Of a DNA stretch of 64,000 nucleotides, positions 52,301 through 64,000 are shown in pieces; positions within the stretch are counted from its first letter, which is position 1, and every line of letters begins with the position of its first letter. A program made the position numbers and the translations under genes. Location: NCBI RefSeq assembly GCF_008831285.2, contig NC_045147.1, positions 16,966,854-17,030,853 on the forward strand, read 5' to 3'. The notes under the pieces are model-generated. The model did not search any database. It had not been told where the DNA came from and saw only the letters and a list, made by a program, of their open reading frames with translations. The DNA is from Nymphaea colorata. Lineage: Eukaryota; Streptophyta; Magnoliopsida; Nymphaeales; Nymphaeaceae.

Positions 52301-55300
52301 CTCGTCAACAGCGGTATTTGACACAAAATTCACATGTTAAGAAACATGAAGTTCGATGGATGTTTGAGAAAAAAATAAAAGCACTTGCTAACCAAATACA
52401 TCCAGAAAAAAAATGCATTTAGACCTTAAAATCAGATCTAGAAAATGTCAGGGAAAGTCATAACAGAGGTTACCCTTAATGGTGAATTTGAAGTTTAAAC
52501 CTTTTGCCTAATCCTTGCTTTACATTTTTTGGGAATATAACATGGTAGATAACACAATACATTATTTAAAATAATGTCCCGATAACATCCATGCCCTATG
52601 TAATAATTTAAATAAAACGAAATACCAATAATACCAAAGATACATCTCAGTGTCACCTTTCCCAAGATATCAATATTTTAATATAAACCATGTAATGAAA
52701 CAAGATTATTTATTGTTAATGTAACAAACTTGCGAACATCACAACTTGGACAATATTTTTTGACAGAAAAAACTCTAATTTATCACAAATTTTCCCTTGA
52801 CAAAGAAACAACATAGACATATGGCAAGCCCTCCTGCACTAGGCGGCTGCTGACGTATCCAAAGTCAATGTTACACAACAGTAACCCCAGGACATGAGGT
52901 TACAGTATGGAATACTTAAGGAGATACAAAAATGAAAGCATCTTGTACTTACCACAAGAAGCAAGGACTGGCAACTCTGGATGTCTTGCAATAGACTTTA
53001 TGCTTCCACAACACTTACCAACAAAGGAACCAATCATTTTCCCTGCAATAAATAGACACCTAAATTTTGATAACCAAACTACAAGAGCAGTCCAAGAACA
53101 GATGCTTAAGCAATTCCAAACAGAGTTAAAGAGGTTTTCTCCTACAGTTTTTCTTAAAGAGCCACAAATTTGCAGGTTTTTAGTGATACTAAGTCCAGAG
53201 AAGAAATTATTTGTTGAAAAATCAAAAAATAAATCTAGTCATATCAGAATCAGCATGAGTGCACAGACAGACCAAGATGACATGCGAGGGTTTGTTTTGT
53301 GGGGGGGTGGGTGGAGTAATTTTGGAGGCTAAGGGAACCATTAGCAACTAATTTTGGCAGCTACAGTGCAGAAAAGGCTAACCAGTGAGGAGACATTTTT
53401 CTACTCTATCCTCCTTTTTCTCTCAGTAGAGTATTTATTAGAAAGGGAAATGGCTCGCAGTTTTTTATTGAAATTTAAACCATGAAAGAAAGCTTCATTT
53501 TTAGCAATGTCTTTACTGCCTTACGGACCATAACACAAAATAGTCCCTGTCTTGCACCCTTCTGTGGTACAGTCCTTGCCTTTTTTTCTGAAAACCATAG
53601 CCTTAGGTTAACAGCCGTTAAGCTACCTTAATAGAAACTGTTAAGAAAAAAAATTACACTGAAGCCCTTGTGCAATACCATTTTGTCAAAAATGAACACT
53701 TTGAACCTTTACAATTGAATCTCACGTGTCAGAGACATTCATAGCAAAAGAAAACAATATGAACGTGATCTATATGTCCATAACTGTACGAATAAACATA
53801 AGATCATGATTATGTTATATACATCAGATTCTTAGGAGCCATGTCACATGGATGGACTCACCTAGGGAGGCACAGCACCACAACATGAGTGCAGAGCTTG
53901 CCCCAAACGAGGTCAGCCCCGTGTCAGCTACAGTCCACGCACCTATGGCTTGAATTGTCCAAATCTAGACTCAGTCCTTTACTTAGGGGTAAATGAAATA
54001 AACTTAATAATAAAAGGTAAAGAGGGTCAGCTTCCACCACCTTCAGCATTCCCCATCAATCTCCCTCAGGCCAGTTCTCTTCTTCTCTCAGGCTCTCAGT
54101 TCAGCGGCGGGCAACTGGCCAACTCTTTTCTTCTCTCTTTTTGTGTGTGCAAAGCACACTGTTTTTACTTTTTTCTTGTCCTGGATTAGAATGCAGAACT
54201 GTACAGTCTTCCTTTTTATCCCCTGAGAATTGAGATTTGAGATGTATGCTAATCTCTCTCTCACCCTCACACTTTACCAACTTTTGCCAGAAATTATGTG
54301 CCTGTATGCCTAATGTAAATCTCATTGTGTGACTAATTTTTTATTTAGCTATGTTGTGCTTATTGCATGTTGCTGATTTTTCTTATGAATGTTAGCTATG
54401 TTGTCATGCTTATCATTACTCATTTTACTTGAGAGTTGAGACACACACACACAAAAGATACATATGTAATGTAGGGCTGTGACCCTGCACCCAGGTTTTA
54501 TGAAAATGCTCTGCATTTGTACCCGCAGCCATGTGATTGTCCATCTCAAAAATTTTGTGCAATATGATTGTGGATAGAGAAGACCGACTTGTTAATGCTG
54601 ATTGCCAAGTTTTTGAGTGAGGAGGCTGCATCCAATCATGTATTTTGTCAAATATATCCCCAGAAAATGTGTTTGACTAGGAAATCTGAAAAAAAAATGA
54701 TAGCAAACATTTCTTTGAGAAACAACGTTATAATGATCTTTGTTCAGTTATCTAACTATGATAAAGCATTAACAATAGTTATTTTAGCACTTTCAGCAGG
54801 ATGCATGGTATGATTAGAGATGCAAAATATGGGGACTATTCACAATATAGTCCACAACGCCAAAAGTCATCTTATAGAACCCAAAAACAAAGATGAAAAT
54901 GATGAAATCTGTTTTCTCGAACAAACACTTTTAGGCCGTAAAGTACCAGCTCAGTTTGTCACTTTCACATACACAAAGACTTATAGCACTGCAAAGATGG
55001 ACGTGGAAAGTATTACCTGTCCGCATGTCAAAGGAAGCAAGATCACCAGTTCCATTTCCAACATAGACAGTAAATCCATCTGGGTCTTCAGTAACAACTT
55101 TGATTGGAGATTCCCTAAAATCAATTGTACGAACAGGCCTTCTTTGGGCAGCAATGTCATAAAGGCGAACCTATGTCACAATATGCAACAATAACAGTGT
55201 TAGCAGGTCATTTCGAATATGCATATTGATAGAATCATAGAACCTATAAGAAGGGAAGACAATTGTAAATTTCTTGACAAAATGAAATTATATTCCACTT

Positions 55301-58300
55301 TCAAAGTATAAACAGGATGTGTTCTTCCATGCTCATGATGACTGAGCCACATTTCATAGACTTCTTATTGCGAAAATATTTGTTTCTATTGATTCAGTGG
55401 AATGTTGGGTATAACCAGCATAGTTACAAATATAATTCTCAGAATCTCTCAACAGTAATTTTCCTGGAAGTTTTCTTTTTCGGTTCACACGTGGAAACCA
55501 CAACGTGGATGAGCAGACATCATTGCTCACCCAGGTGTGTAAAACCATGTGATTCCTTCCACCTACTCCCAGGGTAAGGAGTTGCTTTGGCTTATGCAGG
55601 AGTGAGCACCCATAGAGCTCGAACTTCTTGGCCGTACCATATCCAAATCTAACCCCATTATCAATGTATTTGAACAGCCATATCCAAACTGCTTGCAACA
55701 TTATCTCCCATGGCATAACTTGCTTTGCATTTGTGGTGCCCATCCCAGCTCAAACAAAAACGGAAGCATTAAGCTGAACCTGCTACAAGTCTAAAGTGTC
55801 TAAACTAGACTCTTGGAGACAAATTCATGAAGAAACCATGGAACTAATAAAAAAGTTAAATGTGGTGAAGCTAGATGTAATAAGAAATACAGTGAACTGA
55901 AGATGAATATGCAGGGGCATGCACAGTGATAAAATAAACTGAAAATATTACCTGATGCTGACAGGTCCCAGTCACAATCTTCCTATGGTCTTCTTTCTCA
56001 AGAAATGTAAGAGTGGTAATCCATGGAGGCGTATATATTCTCAGACTATTAAGTGGGGGCTGTCTTGGAACCAAGACAAAAATCAGAACAGCATCACAAA
56101 CTTAACATGCAAAAAAGAAGTTTTTTGTTGTCAAGCTGAGCATATATAAATCTTAGACCAACAAAAAAATGCACTGTATCAGGAATAGAAAGATAAAAGA
56201 AATAATTCTATAACTAGGGAATGGGAACACAAAAAAGAAACTGATTAAGGAAGATAAAAGTTGAGAAAGGGAAACACACAGATTTGGCTGTCCATATCTT
56301 GGTACATGCATTGAGATCCCAAAGGCTAACTTCAACGCCCTTCCTAATTTTGACAGGCAGAAGAAAGAAAAAGTCAAGACTTGTTCCCCAGCTTCTGTTG
56401 ATTACATGGAGTTGCAATAGCCAGTAGAAATACTAACCAAATATACATGCACAAAGTGCTCAGTCTCAAATAATAGTGAAATTAACATTAGGATATACAA
56501 AGCCTGCATTCTAATTTTGTGAGAGAAAGAACTAACCCTCCAACAGCCGAATGAGTCTCACTTCCATCGATTGAAAAACAGCTAATGCTTCCAGAGTTAC
56601 ATAACTTCAACACTGTTGGACTATTGACCTCTGCAGTATCACCACCCTGAATGTAATTTAAACTTGCAATTCCTTTCTCCGTGCATGCAGCAAACATATT
56701 TGATCTGCAAAAGACCATATCACAACAAATATATTTCAAAACAGAGAGGATGCAAGCAGATTCAGATGTCTGACGGTGTCCCAAATAAAAAGTTTAAGAT
56801 CTCTGGGATCAACTAGCGAAGGTCTAAAAGAAATCGAATTCATGGTATCTCCTTTGACAACGTCATGCTTTCATTTCTACTTCACATTCAACAGGCAAGG
56901 CAAACTTGTTATTTGAAAAAGAGGAAGGAAGCAAGGTGGATGGCTGTCATGAATCACATTTCACAAAATAACTTAGCTTATCTCAGAATGCAGTTAAAAT
57001 TTTTAGCCTGCTTAGTTACCAAGGCCATGAGGATAAATTTGGATGGCCAAGCCAAGAGATTTCTTCACGTGAGATGGAAGACATCACTTTCAGCAAAATG
57101 AAATAACATATGGACAATAAACACAACCCTTTTAACTTTCCATTCCAATCTCAAGGACATCGATACAGCAATAATAGATGGTTTGTGGCCTCTCGATGAA
57201 GAATTCAGTCATGCAGAAATGTGGGGGGTGACGGGGTTCAGAGTGTGTGTGCGTGTGTGTATGTGTGTGTGTGTGAGAGAGAGAGAGAGAACAATTTCTG
57301 TGAGACCAGAGTCGCATACAAAAAAGTGTGTCTTCAGACATGAATCTATTTCCTCACAAGATCTTGATAGTAGATACTGTGTTCAGTTTGTTCTTTTCCT
57401 TGAACTTAGGACTAAACTTAGCAAATATTTATTTTGAAACAACATTACATGACTTTTCCACCTTCCAAATTAAAGAGCCTTGAAAGATCTTCTTACATAG
57501 ATTATACACGCCCACACACACATACATGTCATATATTACATGCAGAAAAGTCAGGATGTCATTATGACCCAATCAACATCACTAACATGAATATATTGGG
57601 TGACCATGTGGAGAAAGAGTCTAACATCTTGAATCGTGACACCAAGTGGAGGTATCTGGAAGATGACCATGATTTTCTAAGTTGTGGGACTCAAAAGAAA
57701 ATTTATTTCTTCTATACTCATTTCATTTAGGTCTCAGTTATCTGAATGACTAATCATTGGATTCTTTAGAATTGGGACGACAGTTTAGCGGTTAGATGTC
57801 ATGCTGATTAATTGAGCAACCATTAAATGTTATTTGTTCTTGTAGAAACGTTACTTAGTTTTTCGTCGTTCACATATGATCTTGATTGACACTCTAATAG
57901 ATTGAAAGCTGGAAATTTGTTCTCTAATGTTTATCTTTACTAATTTTTGACATTCTTCTGGTGGCATACCCTTTAATATGCTATGAACAGTGCGTCTACG
58001 TACCTCATATGCATACCAATATTCCTTCCAGAAAAGATAAAGAAGATTCGATGATTTTTTCAAATGCCAAGTAGACACATCACAGTACAGAGATTCGAAC
58101 CAAAAGTTCAAATGTTCACTAACATTCAAAAAGCCATCAAACATATCTCATGCAAGTAATTTAAATATTGGGTCAAGCTACAATTTTGAAGATCATCAAA
58201 CCTCCTTTTTAGCAAATGTAACCCCACTACAGGGTCACTTTCCACTTTCGAGCTATTGGGATGCTCCTTGTCATCAGAATCCGCAATATTTCTTGAAGCA

Positions 58301-59038
58301 CAAATTGTCCCGTCACAGGCATTGAGTATCTCAATCTAAGCAAAATGAAGACGTAAACCAAATAAGTGCATTTTCCACAATGTCTAGAATTATCGAGTAT
58401 CCATGTGTCCCTACAGAGGAACTCACCTCACCATTTTTCCTTGCCACAGCGACCAACTGCAAAAATGATTTGAAACTTTGAGAGATGAAACAGGATTTTA
58501 TGAGCACATAATAAAACCTAAAAAAAGAAATCGAATGTCACCAAATACCATACCAAACTGTTAACTAACAAGAATATCGATACTAAAGGCCTTACTTAAA
58601 AAACTAAACGGGCAGTAAACTATTAAATCCTGTGAATACCGCTCTAACCTACATCCGTATTTCTGAAATTACGAGCCGAGTTCCTGTTCTAAACCAAAAA
58701 GAGACAAGAAAATTCTTAATTACTCCACGGCAGATAAACGGCGGTGGCGGAAAAAAAGAATCTCCATATCTGTCCATGACTTATTTCCAATCAAAACGAC
58801 CAAACTAGAACCTAGACTCAACTGACCACAACTTAAACCGGAGAAAGAACAAGACAACAAAAACAATTCCCAGAAACACCGGGGCTTATAGAAATGCCGC
58901 TAGCTTACCGGATTCCCTGGGTGGTTGGCAACAGACGCAGCGAGCACGCACCGGGAAGGATCAGGGGCACCCCACGTATCGACAACCTGGTGTTTCTGTT
59001 TCTCTCCCTGAGACTGTACAACTGTAGAAACCAGTTAT

Positions 59039-59082
<44 letters not shown>

Positions 59083-59180
59083 GTTGGGCTGCACTCACCT
59101 TTCAGGAGACCCAAAACGTCGGAAGTGATGGCCCGGACTGGGGAGCAGCCTGGTGGCTCCGTGGCTATGGTGCGTGGCAT
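49371..59180 (-). CDS. WDR74: WD40 ribosome-biogenesis protein, WDR74/NSA1-like, complete
   Basis: Nucleolar beta-propeller that binds early pre-60S particles. Exons on the minus strand: 59180-59099, 59021-58909, 58456-58427, 58335-58202, 56704-56537, 56343-56280, 56059-55952, 55170-55017, 53042-52953, 52277-52222, 50310-50253, 49543-49371. They total 1230 nt and 409 residues. Residues 1-28 match the plant start (MPRT...PPGCSPVRAITSD). VAVARKNGEIEIL (66-78), GKGVEVSLWDLNAC and GLDRYLRLWDVKTRQ (315-329) are blade strands, the last being the most conserved Nsa1/WDR74 signature. The tail ends GSKKAKLKKKKRVENAT, a basic nucleolar-type sequence also typical of the family. Canonical WD repeats are degenerate, as is usual here. 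The exon 4 donor is AG|GTTTGA. The gene is 9.8 kb for 1.2 kb of coding sequence. Confidence 0.92.
50780..51050. repeat. 109-bp repeat in 2.5 tandem copies, WDR74 intron 10
   Basis: Units begin near 50780, 50889 and 50998 (the third is partial). Each has a CxTATCxGGxGAT box, then GAATGCCTGAT or GGATGCCT. The first two also share ATAGTTCAA and CTAATT. Copies are clearly diverged. Confidence 0.82.
51172..51250. repeat. Fragment of the (CA)n-linked dispersed repeat, WDR74 intron 10
   Basis: (CA)n followed by AGACCCCTTAATTTTTTGAAAATACTGCATCTGCA resembles, in short blocks, the sequence after (CA)n at 54440 and the interior of the MITE at 31167. It ends GGACATAG, like a MITE terminus. No target duplication found. 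Confidence 0.35.
54440..54541. repeat. Fragment of the (CA)n-linked dispersed repeat, WDR74 intron 8
   Basis: (AC)n, then CCCTGCACCCAGGTTTTATG, closely like CCCGCACCCAAGTTTTTTG in the 31167 element. It finishes GTACCCGCAGCCATGTGA, like that family's right terminus. The left end was not found. Confidence 0.45.
57245..57289. repeat. (TG)n(GA)n microsatellite in WDR74 intron 4
   Basis: Interrupted TG run followed by GA units. The rest of this 1.5-kb intron shows no gene. Confidence 0.88.
59042..59081. repeat. (GA)20 microsatellite filling WDR74 intron 1
   Basis: Forty bases of GA, read as TC on the transcript, inside an intron of only 77 bases (59022-59098). Confidence 0.93.
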
Positions 59181-61205
59181 CTCGTTTTTCCGTTGAGTTG
59201 CAGTGAGGCGACGGAAGGGACACGAAAGAGCGCGAAGAGGAGCCCGCGGGCTTAGGGCTTTAGAGACGCCACCTAAAGAGCATGAGACGGTAAACCCTCT
59301 CTCTTACCCATTCCTTTTCATATTTGGTTCCGACGTAGGCCTGGAACTGGATCTTGCTACTTTGGGTTCAAATACTGCTCTTTCCCGTTGATTAGAGTAT
59401 ATGGATATACCCATAATCCAATAGTTGAATTCCATAAAATTTAGTGTGTGTTTGATTTTGATGGGAACTAAATTAGGAAAGATAATATATATATATATAT
59501 ATATATAACAACTAGTGGCAGAGCGTATCATTTGTTGTGTCATTTCACCATCGCATGTGGAATGAGCAACGATTTGCAAACGGTTTGTTTGCCGATTCGA
59601 AATGACTTAACACCGAATGTGCCCTAATGGGCCGTTGCTGCTTTTTTATGTATTATTTTTATTTTTTAGATATTTTTTCATTTAAGAGGATAAATTACTC
59701 CTTTAAATCGGCATCCTTTCTTTGGAGGAAGTGCTTGAGAATTATGCAAAAAAATTGAGTGCTTATCTGTCGTACTTTGAAACTCGATTATTTACTCATT
59801 CATTAGGTAGTTTATTGCTTTTTTTTCTTTTTGTTTGGGAACATAAATTAAATTATAGTTGCTGCGTTAAATATCTAAATCCAAAGAATATTATCATCTA
59901 GCAAAATAGGTCCAACTCATACTGAATTGAGAATATTATCCTAACCCCGTCGACTCTTTAAATTAAACCTGATATCACTTGCAACCCAACCCAAAGCGAA
60001 AGTAACTGACCAGACAAGGGGAAAATGACCGCGTCGTTGGTCACGCCTGTCACTGAACCGTGTCTATGAACCATTGTTTGGTCCGATATTCTATCAAACA
60101 CAGGTCTATAATGGCATTAATGTATCCAAGATTACGCAGTTCTATTAAGTTGGAGCAATTTTTCGATGAAATTGCCAAAAAAAGTCACATTGATCTGTTA
60201 GTTTTTTTTTTTCAAACACTGGCAGATGTAGGCGTGGGCAGCTGTCTACACAAATCTGCGCATCTTCAACAGTAAGCTGGGTGTAACTATATAGGCAAAC
60301 TCAGCCTGAATTGGCCGACATGAAATAATCCGATTCCATGAGCGATTGAAGAGTGCACATAGTCAAGGTTTAAATATTTTTGATCATTTTTAGATATTTT
60401 CCATTCATTTTTAAATGATTATTTTAATATTTTTGCTGGATGCACCCTGAATCGATGAACCAGAAGCCCAGTTAATTTGGTTCAGAAATCGTTTTTTATA
60501 ACACCGATAATGAGTGCCCCTAACCCGACTCAAAGCTCTAAGCATTGCAGAGTGAGAAATTTTGGCTGGAGGCACAATAATTCAATAACTTCAATGCTTT
60601 TAGAAGCACTTATATATATATAAACACTCAACTATATCAAGGCATTACAGTAAAATAAACAAACTTTGTGAGGCCAGCCACCATGTGGCTCCATCTCTCA
60701 TTGTGCATGTGCATGTGCATGTGTGCACTCACCGAATCAACTGAGGATAAAAGAGGCAGTAGTATCAGGAAGTGAACAGAGCCCGAAACATTGGAATTGC
60801 AATGATAGCAAAATATTGGTAATTGCACTTACCTGAGTAAATGAAAATACATTTCCACTATTGACCTGGTTGGCAATTACAGTAATGGGCACATTAATCA
60901 GCTTATAGTTTAAAGCCATAGACACTCTGTACCATAAATTTGTCACCAGCAGCTTCATCCACCAAAATTGATTGCGTCTCTGGCTATCAGTCGGAATTCC
61001 TCTATAATCAGTAAATGAGTACACATTTTCACCATTTATCTGGCTATGTTGGTAAATTACGATGATGGATACGTTAATCTGCTTATACTCTGCTCCACAA
61101 ATTGTGCCCAGCAGCTTCATACACCAAAATTGATACATCTCTGGCTACCACTCAGAATCCCTCTATGATGTGAATGCCTCCACTATGGAGCAGGAGGAAT
61201 TGTTC
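59181..61205. other. Spacer between WDR74 promoter and the 3' end of the next gene
   Basis: 59181-59300 is GC-rich and probably WDR74 5' UTR and promoter. 59400-60600 is AT-rich with (TA)n at 59487-59507 and no gene. 60837-61171 is a tandem duplication in the likely 3' UTR of the next minus-strand gene. Confidence 0.6.
60837..61171. repeat. Diverged tandem duplication 3' of the last gene
   Basis: Copies 60837-61010 and 61011-61171. Shared blocks include CAGCAGCTTCAT, CACCAAAATTGAT and CTCTGGCTA. The offset shifts from 174 to 162 bases across the repeat, showing indels since duplication. It starts about 35 bases after the stop codon of the minus-strand gene. Confidence 0.8.
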
Positions 61206-63197
61206 CTATATTCTGTCCCACAGGGTTCGTGCTCTTTTGATAATATACTCAGCAGATGAACCGTTTGCATATGCACTAATTGCTCTTAACAAATTCATGA
61301 ACTTCTCTCCCTCATCCTGCATAAAATCTCAAAAGAAAGCTCATCGGGAAAAAAGGATGAAAATTGGGGCCAATGTATAAGAAGCACATCACATAAAAGA
61401 CCACTGAATAACTAATGTCTAATACATGTTCGACTAACCTCAGGTTTCTTGAATTCGAAAGTCTTCACATCAAAAGGCACAATATAATGTGGAAGGTCTG
61501 AGCGCAATGTTGCCTGGACAAAAGATATTTTAACAGAAGGGTTCAATAAAGAATCATGCACATTCAAGTTCTTAATTGTAACTGGCTTTATAAAACTTAA
61601 GACATGTAATATCATGGGTAGCTCGAAGCTTGAAAGTGTAGTAAGATGAGCAGAGTATGGATTTTTGCTTCTCAATGTGAATGTTATGATCCAAAATTGA
61701 ACTCAATGTTCGAAAAAAGTACTGATTGTCCCCTAGATGGTTGTATCACAAATTGGTATATCATGCAAAAGGTTGAGGGATGAGGGCTGGTGCTGGCCGA
61801 AGAGAGGAGCATTTCTGATAAATGTTGTCAAAGAATACTATTATCAAGGTTTGATCTCAAGGCCAAACTGAGAATGCCCAGTTTATACGAGCCTAAAATG
61901 TTTCTAGGGCTTAAAAACATGATAGCTGCAAGTTACAGAAGGGCTTTCAAGGACCTCTACATCAACTCAATCTCTGGATAGGAAACCTCACAAAGCTAGT
62001 GTTGAGCTCAACTAAGACTGGCTGAAGAGTTTCACAGACCATCTACAAATAATGGACTTGCATACTTGTAACTGTATGAAGTACATAGCTTCCTGAATAC
62101 ACAGATCTAGCTGCAATAGTGCAATCTAATTAATAAGAGCTTCTTTCTTCAGTGATAATTTCTCCTCAAACTACCTGTTAAAAGGATTATTAGTTTATTG
62201 CTATGCTACATATGTGCTCCTCTTGATAGGATTGCAGAAACAACTCCTGTGATCTTACTAGGCACAAGCTTCTGCTACAATATCGGTTGCTAGTGGAGAT
62301 TTGCATTTCTAAAGAATTCATATAAAGCAGTTACAGGTACAAAGGAGAATATCTAGTTTTGGGAGCCGAGCATCAATGGCTATAAACAATATGCAAGTCA
62401 ATATGTCTGATTTGTTTCAAAGCAATCATTCTGAATAAGCAGCATATAACTTGGTGCTCATCCAAATAAAAAGGAACAAACCAGTGCATAAAGAGGTCAG
62501 AAACATAAAACACGTTTGCACGTTTGTCAAACTATGCCTTGGCGTCTGTATATTATTCCTATCGTTTTGGAATAACAGAGTTTAGAGCTGTAAAATGTTA
62601 CAATCAGCAAATTTTCTAAATCAAAGGCATTTTCAATATACGTTCTATGTTTAGTATTAGGCATATACCTTTGACAGAAAAATGTATTATTTTATGGATA
62701 ATCAACTTGTATGATACAAGGGAACAGAAGCAAGATTTTTTAGGTCAATTCTTGCATGCTTTGGCACCAGCTTGTTTCTGCATTTTTTCACAATGCAGTC
62801 TCTGGATTGAGCAATTGCAACTGCACGTTGTCATAATGGTTTTTCTGAGGATTTTTATAATTAGTTCAATGTTGATAAATATCACCTAAAAATGCAGCAG
62901 ACTAATGTTAAAGCGGGTCTAAAGTACATTAGTCCCTCAGAGGCCAATATTCAAGTCCTTACCAGGTTCTTGCTTAATAAAGCTTGAGCAGCATTAGATC
63001 TGATGGCCTGCAAGAAAACAGCAATTCATCATTACCAAGGAGACTGGAGGACAAAGATCACAAACATGATCATGCAACCAACATAGCAGATTGCAAGAGA
63101 TAGGTGAATCTCACACCCGCACAACAGACCACTAATACCTTTCTCAGTCGTTCATCCTCCAGCTCATCAACATGTTGCAGTAAGTTCTCCAAGGTGC
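61206..63197 (-). CDS. Unrecognised conserved-looking protein, C-terminal exons, 5' part outside window
   Basis: Four minus-strand exons join in frame: 63197-63139, 63007-62963, 61513-61439, 61316-61206. They encode about 115 C-terminal residues ending at TAG. All acceptors and donors are GT-AG: tgtag|, aag|gtatta, tgcag|, ctg|gtaagg, tccag|, gag|gttagt, tgcag|. The first exon reads TLENLLQHVDELEDERLRK, an acidic helix, followed by AIRSNAAQALLSKNL, another helix. The third contains RSDLPHYIVPFDVKTFEF. The last reads EGEKFMNLLRAISAYANGSS, then AEYIIKRARTLWDRI. The content is mostly amphipathic helix, without a motif I can name. Good splice sites and codon-like composition support a real gene, but I give no function. 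Earlier exons should lie beyond 64000 or were missed. Confidence 0.62.
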
Positions 63198-64000
63198 CTA
63201 CAAATAGTAAGATAATATAGGTCCTTCAGATTCTGAGTCGTGCAAAACGGGATGAGCCTGAAATGCTTATGTAAAAGAACCAACTAAATGATATAACAGA
63301 AGAACTAGCTGGTTGAAGGAGTATTAGATCTAAGTTCCGACAAACAAGAAATTATTTAATATTAATTCTATGAGATATAGTACATCTTAGCATTTAGATT
63401 AACAGAATAAAAAACATGCCAACCATTCTGAAGCCTTTACTTTGGAGCCTTGGGCCTATAGGAACCCTTTGTTGTGTGTGAGACTGTGTATGTATATAAC
63501 ACTTCTGACAATGTTCCTCTCCCCACTGCCCAGCCACATGAAAAAAAATAATCTGGATATGTTTCAGCATTCTGTCAATTCAATCACATTAACGAAGTTC
63601 TTCCGTTTACAAAAGCGCTACAAGCAAGAACCTAATTGCACAGTTGCACCTATGTAAGATTGACAATCAACCACCGTACTTTTATTTTTCAACTTCTATT
63701 GCTTGGACTCCAGTTAAAAAAATTGTTCACCTGTTTATTCTCAAGAAATACTTTATGCATACCTTGTACTCATTAGCTGATAATATTAGCTTAGTATATC
63801 TTTTGATTCTTTGAATACTTATATATAGTTAATTTTCTGCTTCTCTTACTTTATTTATTTGTTTTTTTCCTTTTACGGAAAAGGCAATATCTGAAGTAAC
63901 TGTTGAAGCCATCAGAGATGCACTGACCAGTTGGGAGAGGTTAAACTAGGCATTGCAACCTTCCACCCATCTGTTTCGTTCATCTAACTGTAGGATGAGT
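63198..64000. other. Unresolved right edge, likely intron of the last gene
   Basis: No further minus-strand exon was found. A plus-strand exon-like piece at 63882-63948 reads AISEVTVEAIRDALTSWERLN and stop, after a pyrimidine-rich tract and AG. No partner exon was seen upstream, so I do not call a gene. Confidence 0.4.

Noticed and set aside
52907-53332. 141-codon plus-strand open frame
   Set aside because: Antisense to WDR74 exon 9 and flanking introns; no domain.

Overview
This window is nuclear DNA of a flowering plant. Every recognisable gene is split by GT-AG introns, introns and spacers are AT-rich and full of (TA)n, (CA)n and (TC)n microsatellites, and the proteins are plant-specific types: a plastid copper ATPase, a type-B response regulator, a KUP/HAK potassium transporter and a stand-alone plant-type dihydropyrimidine dehydrogenase. 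The species cannot be named from the sequence. First exons are GC-rich and later exons are not.

Layout, left to right. 145-728 (+): the last two exons of a DIS3-like exonuclease 2 (SOV) gene. 3658-8378 (+): a complete seven-exon PYD1 gene (uracil/thymine catabolism, 427 aa). 12142-17019 (-): a complete five-exon type-B cytokinin response regulator (663 aa), convergent with PYD1. 19506-39461 (+): a complete 17-exon PAA1/HMA6 copper P-type ATPase (951 aa) spread over 20 kb, divergent from the regulator. 40250-47903 (-): a complete ten-exon potassium transporter of the KUP7 type (853 aa), convergent with PAA1. 49371-59180 (-): a complete twelve-exon WDR74/NSA1 ribosome-assembly WD40 protein (409 aa). 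61206 to beyond 63197 (-): the 3' exons of a gene I do not recognise. All gene models were joined by hand from reading frame, splice phase and remembered family sequence; each complete model keeps frame from ATG to stop and has a length normal for its family.

The genes are a conserved housekeeping mix, not a pathway: RNA decay, pyrimidine breakdown, cytokinin signalling, chloroplast copper supply, potassium transport and 60S ribosome assembly. I found no operon-like unit, CRISPR array, rRNA or tRNA.

Two things stand out. First, a family of short non-autonomous hAT-like transposons (terminal CTATGT-type inverted repeats, perfect 8-bp target duplications), including one copy nested inside an older copy at 10818-11506, plus decayed relatives in introns next to (CA)n runs. 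Second, PAA1 intron 3 is 4.5 kb and carries an in-frame stop 14 nt after the exon that completes the copper-binding HMA domain, so retention or early polyadenylation would give a 222-aa plastid copper-chaperone-like protein, as described for PCH1 from Arabidopsis PAA1. Introns also hold several local tandem duplications.
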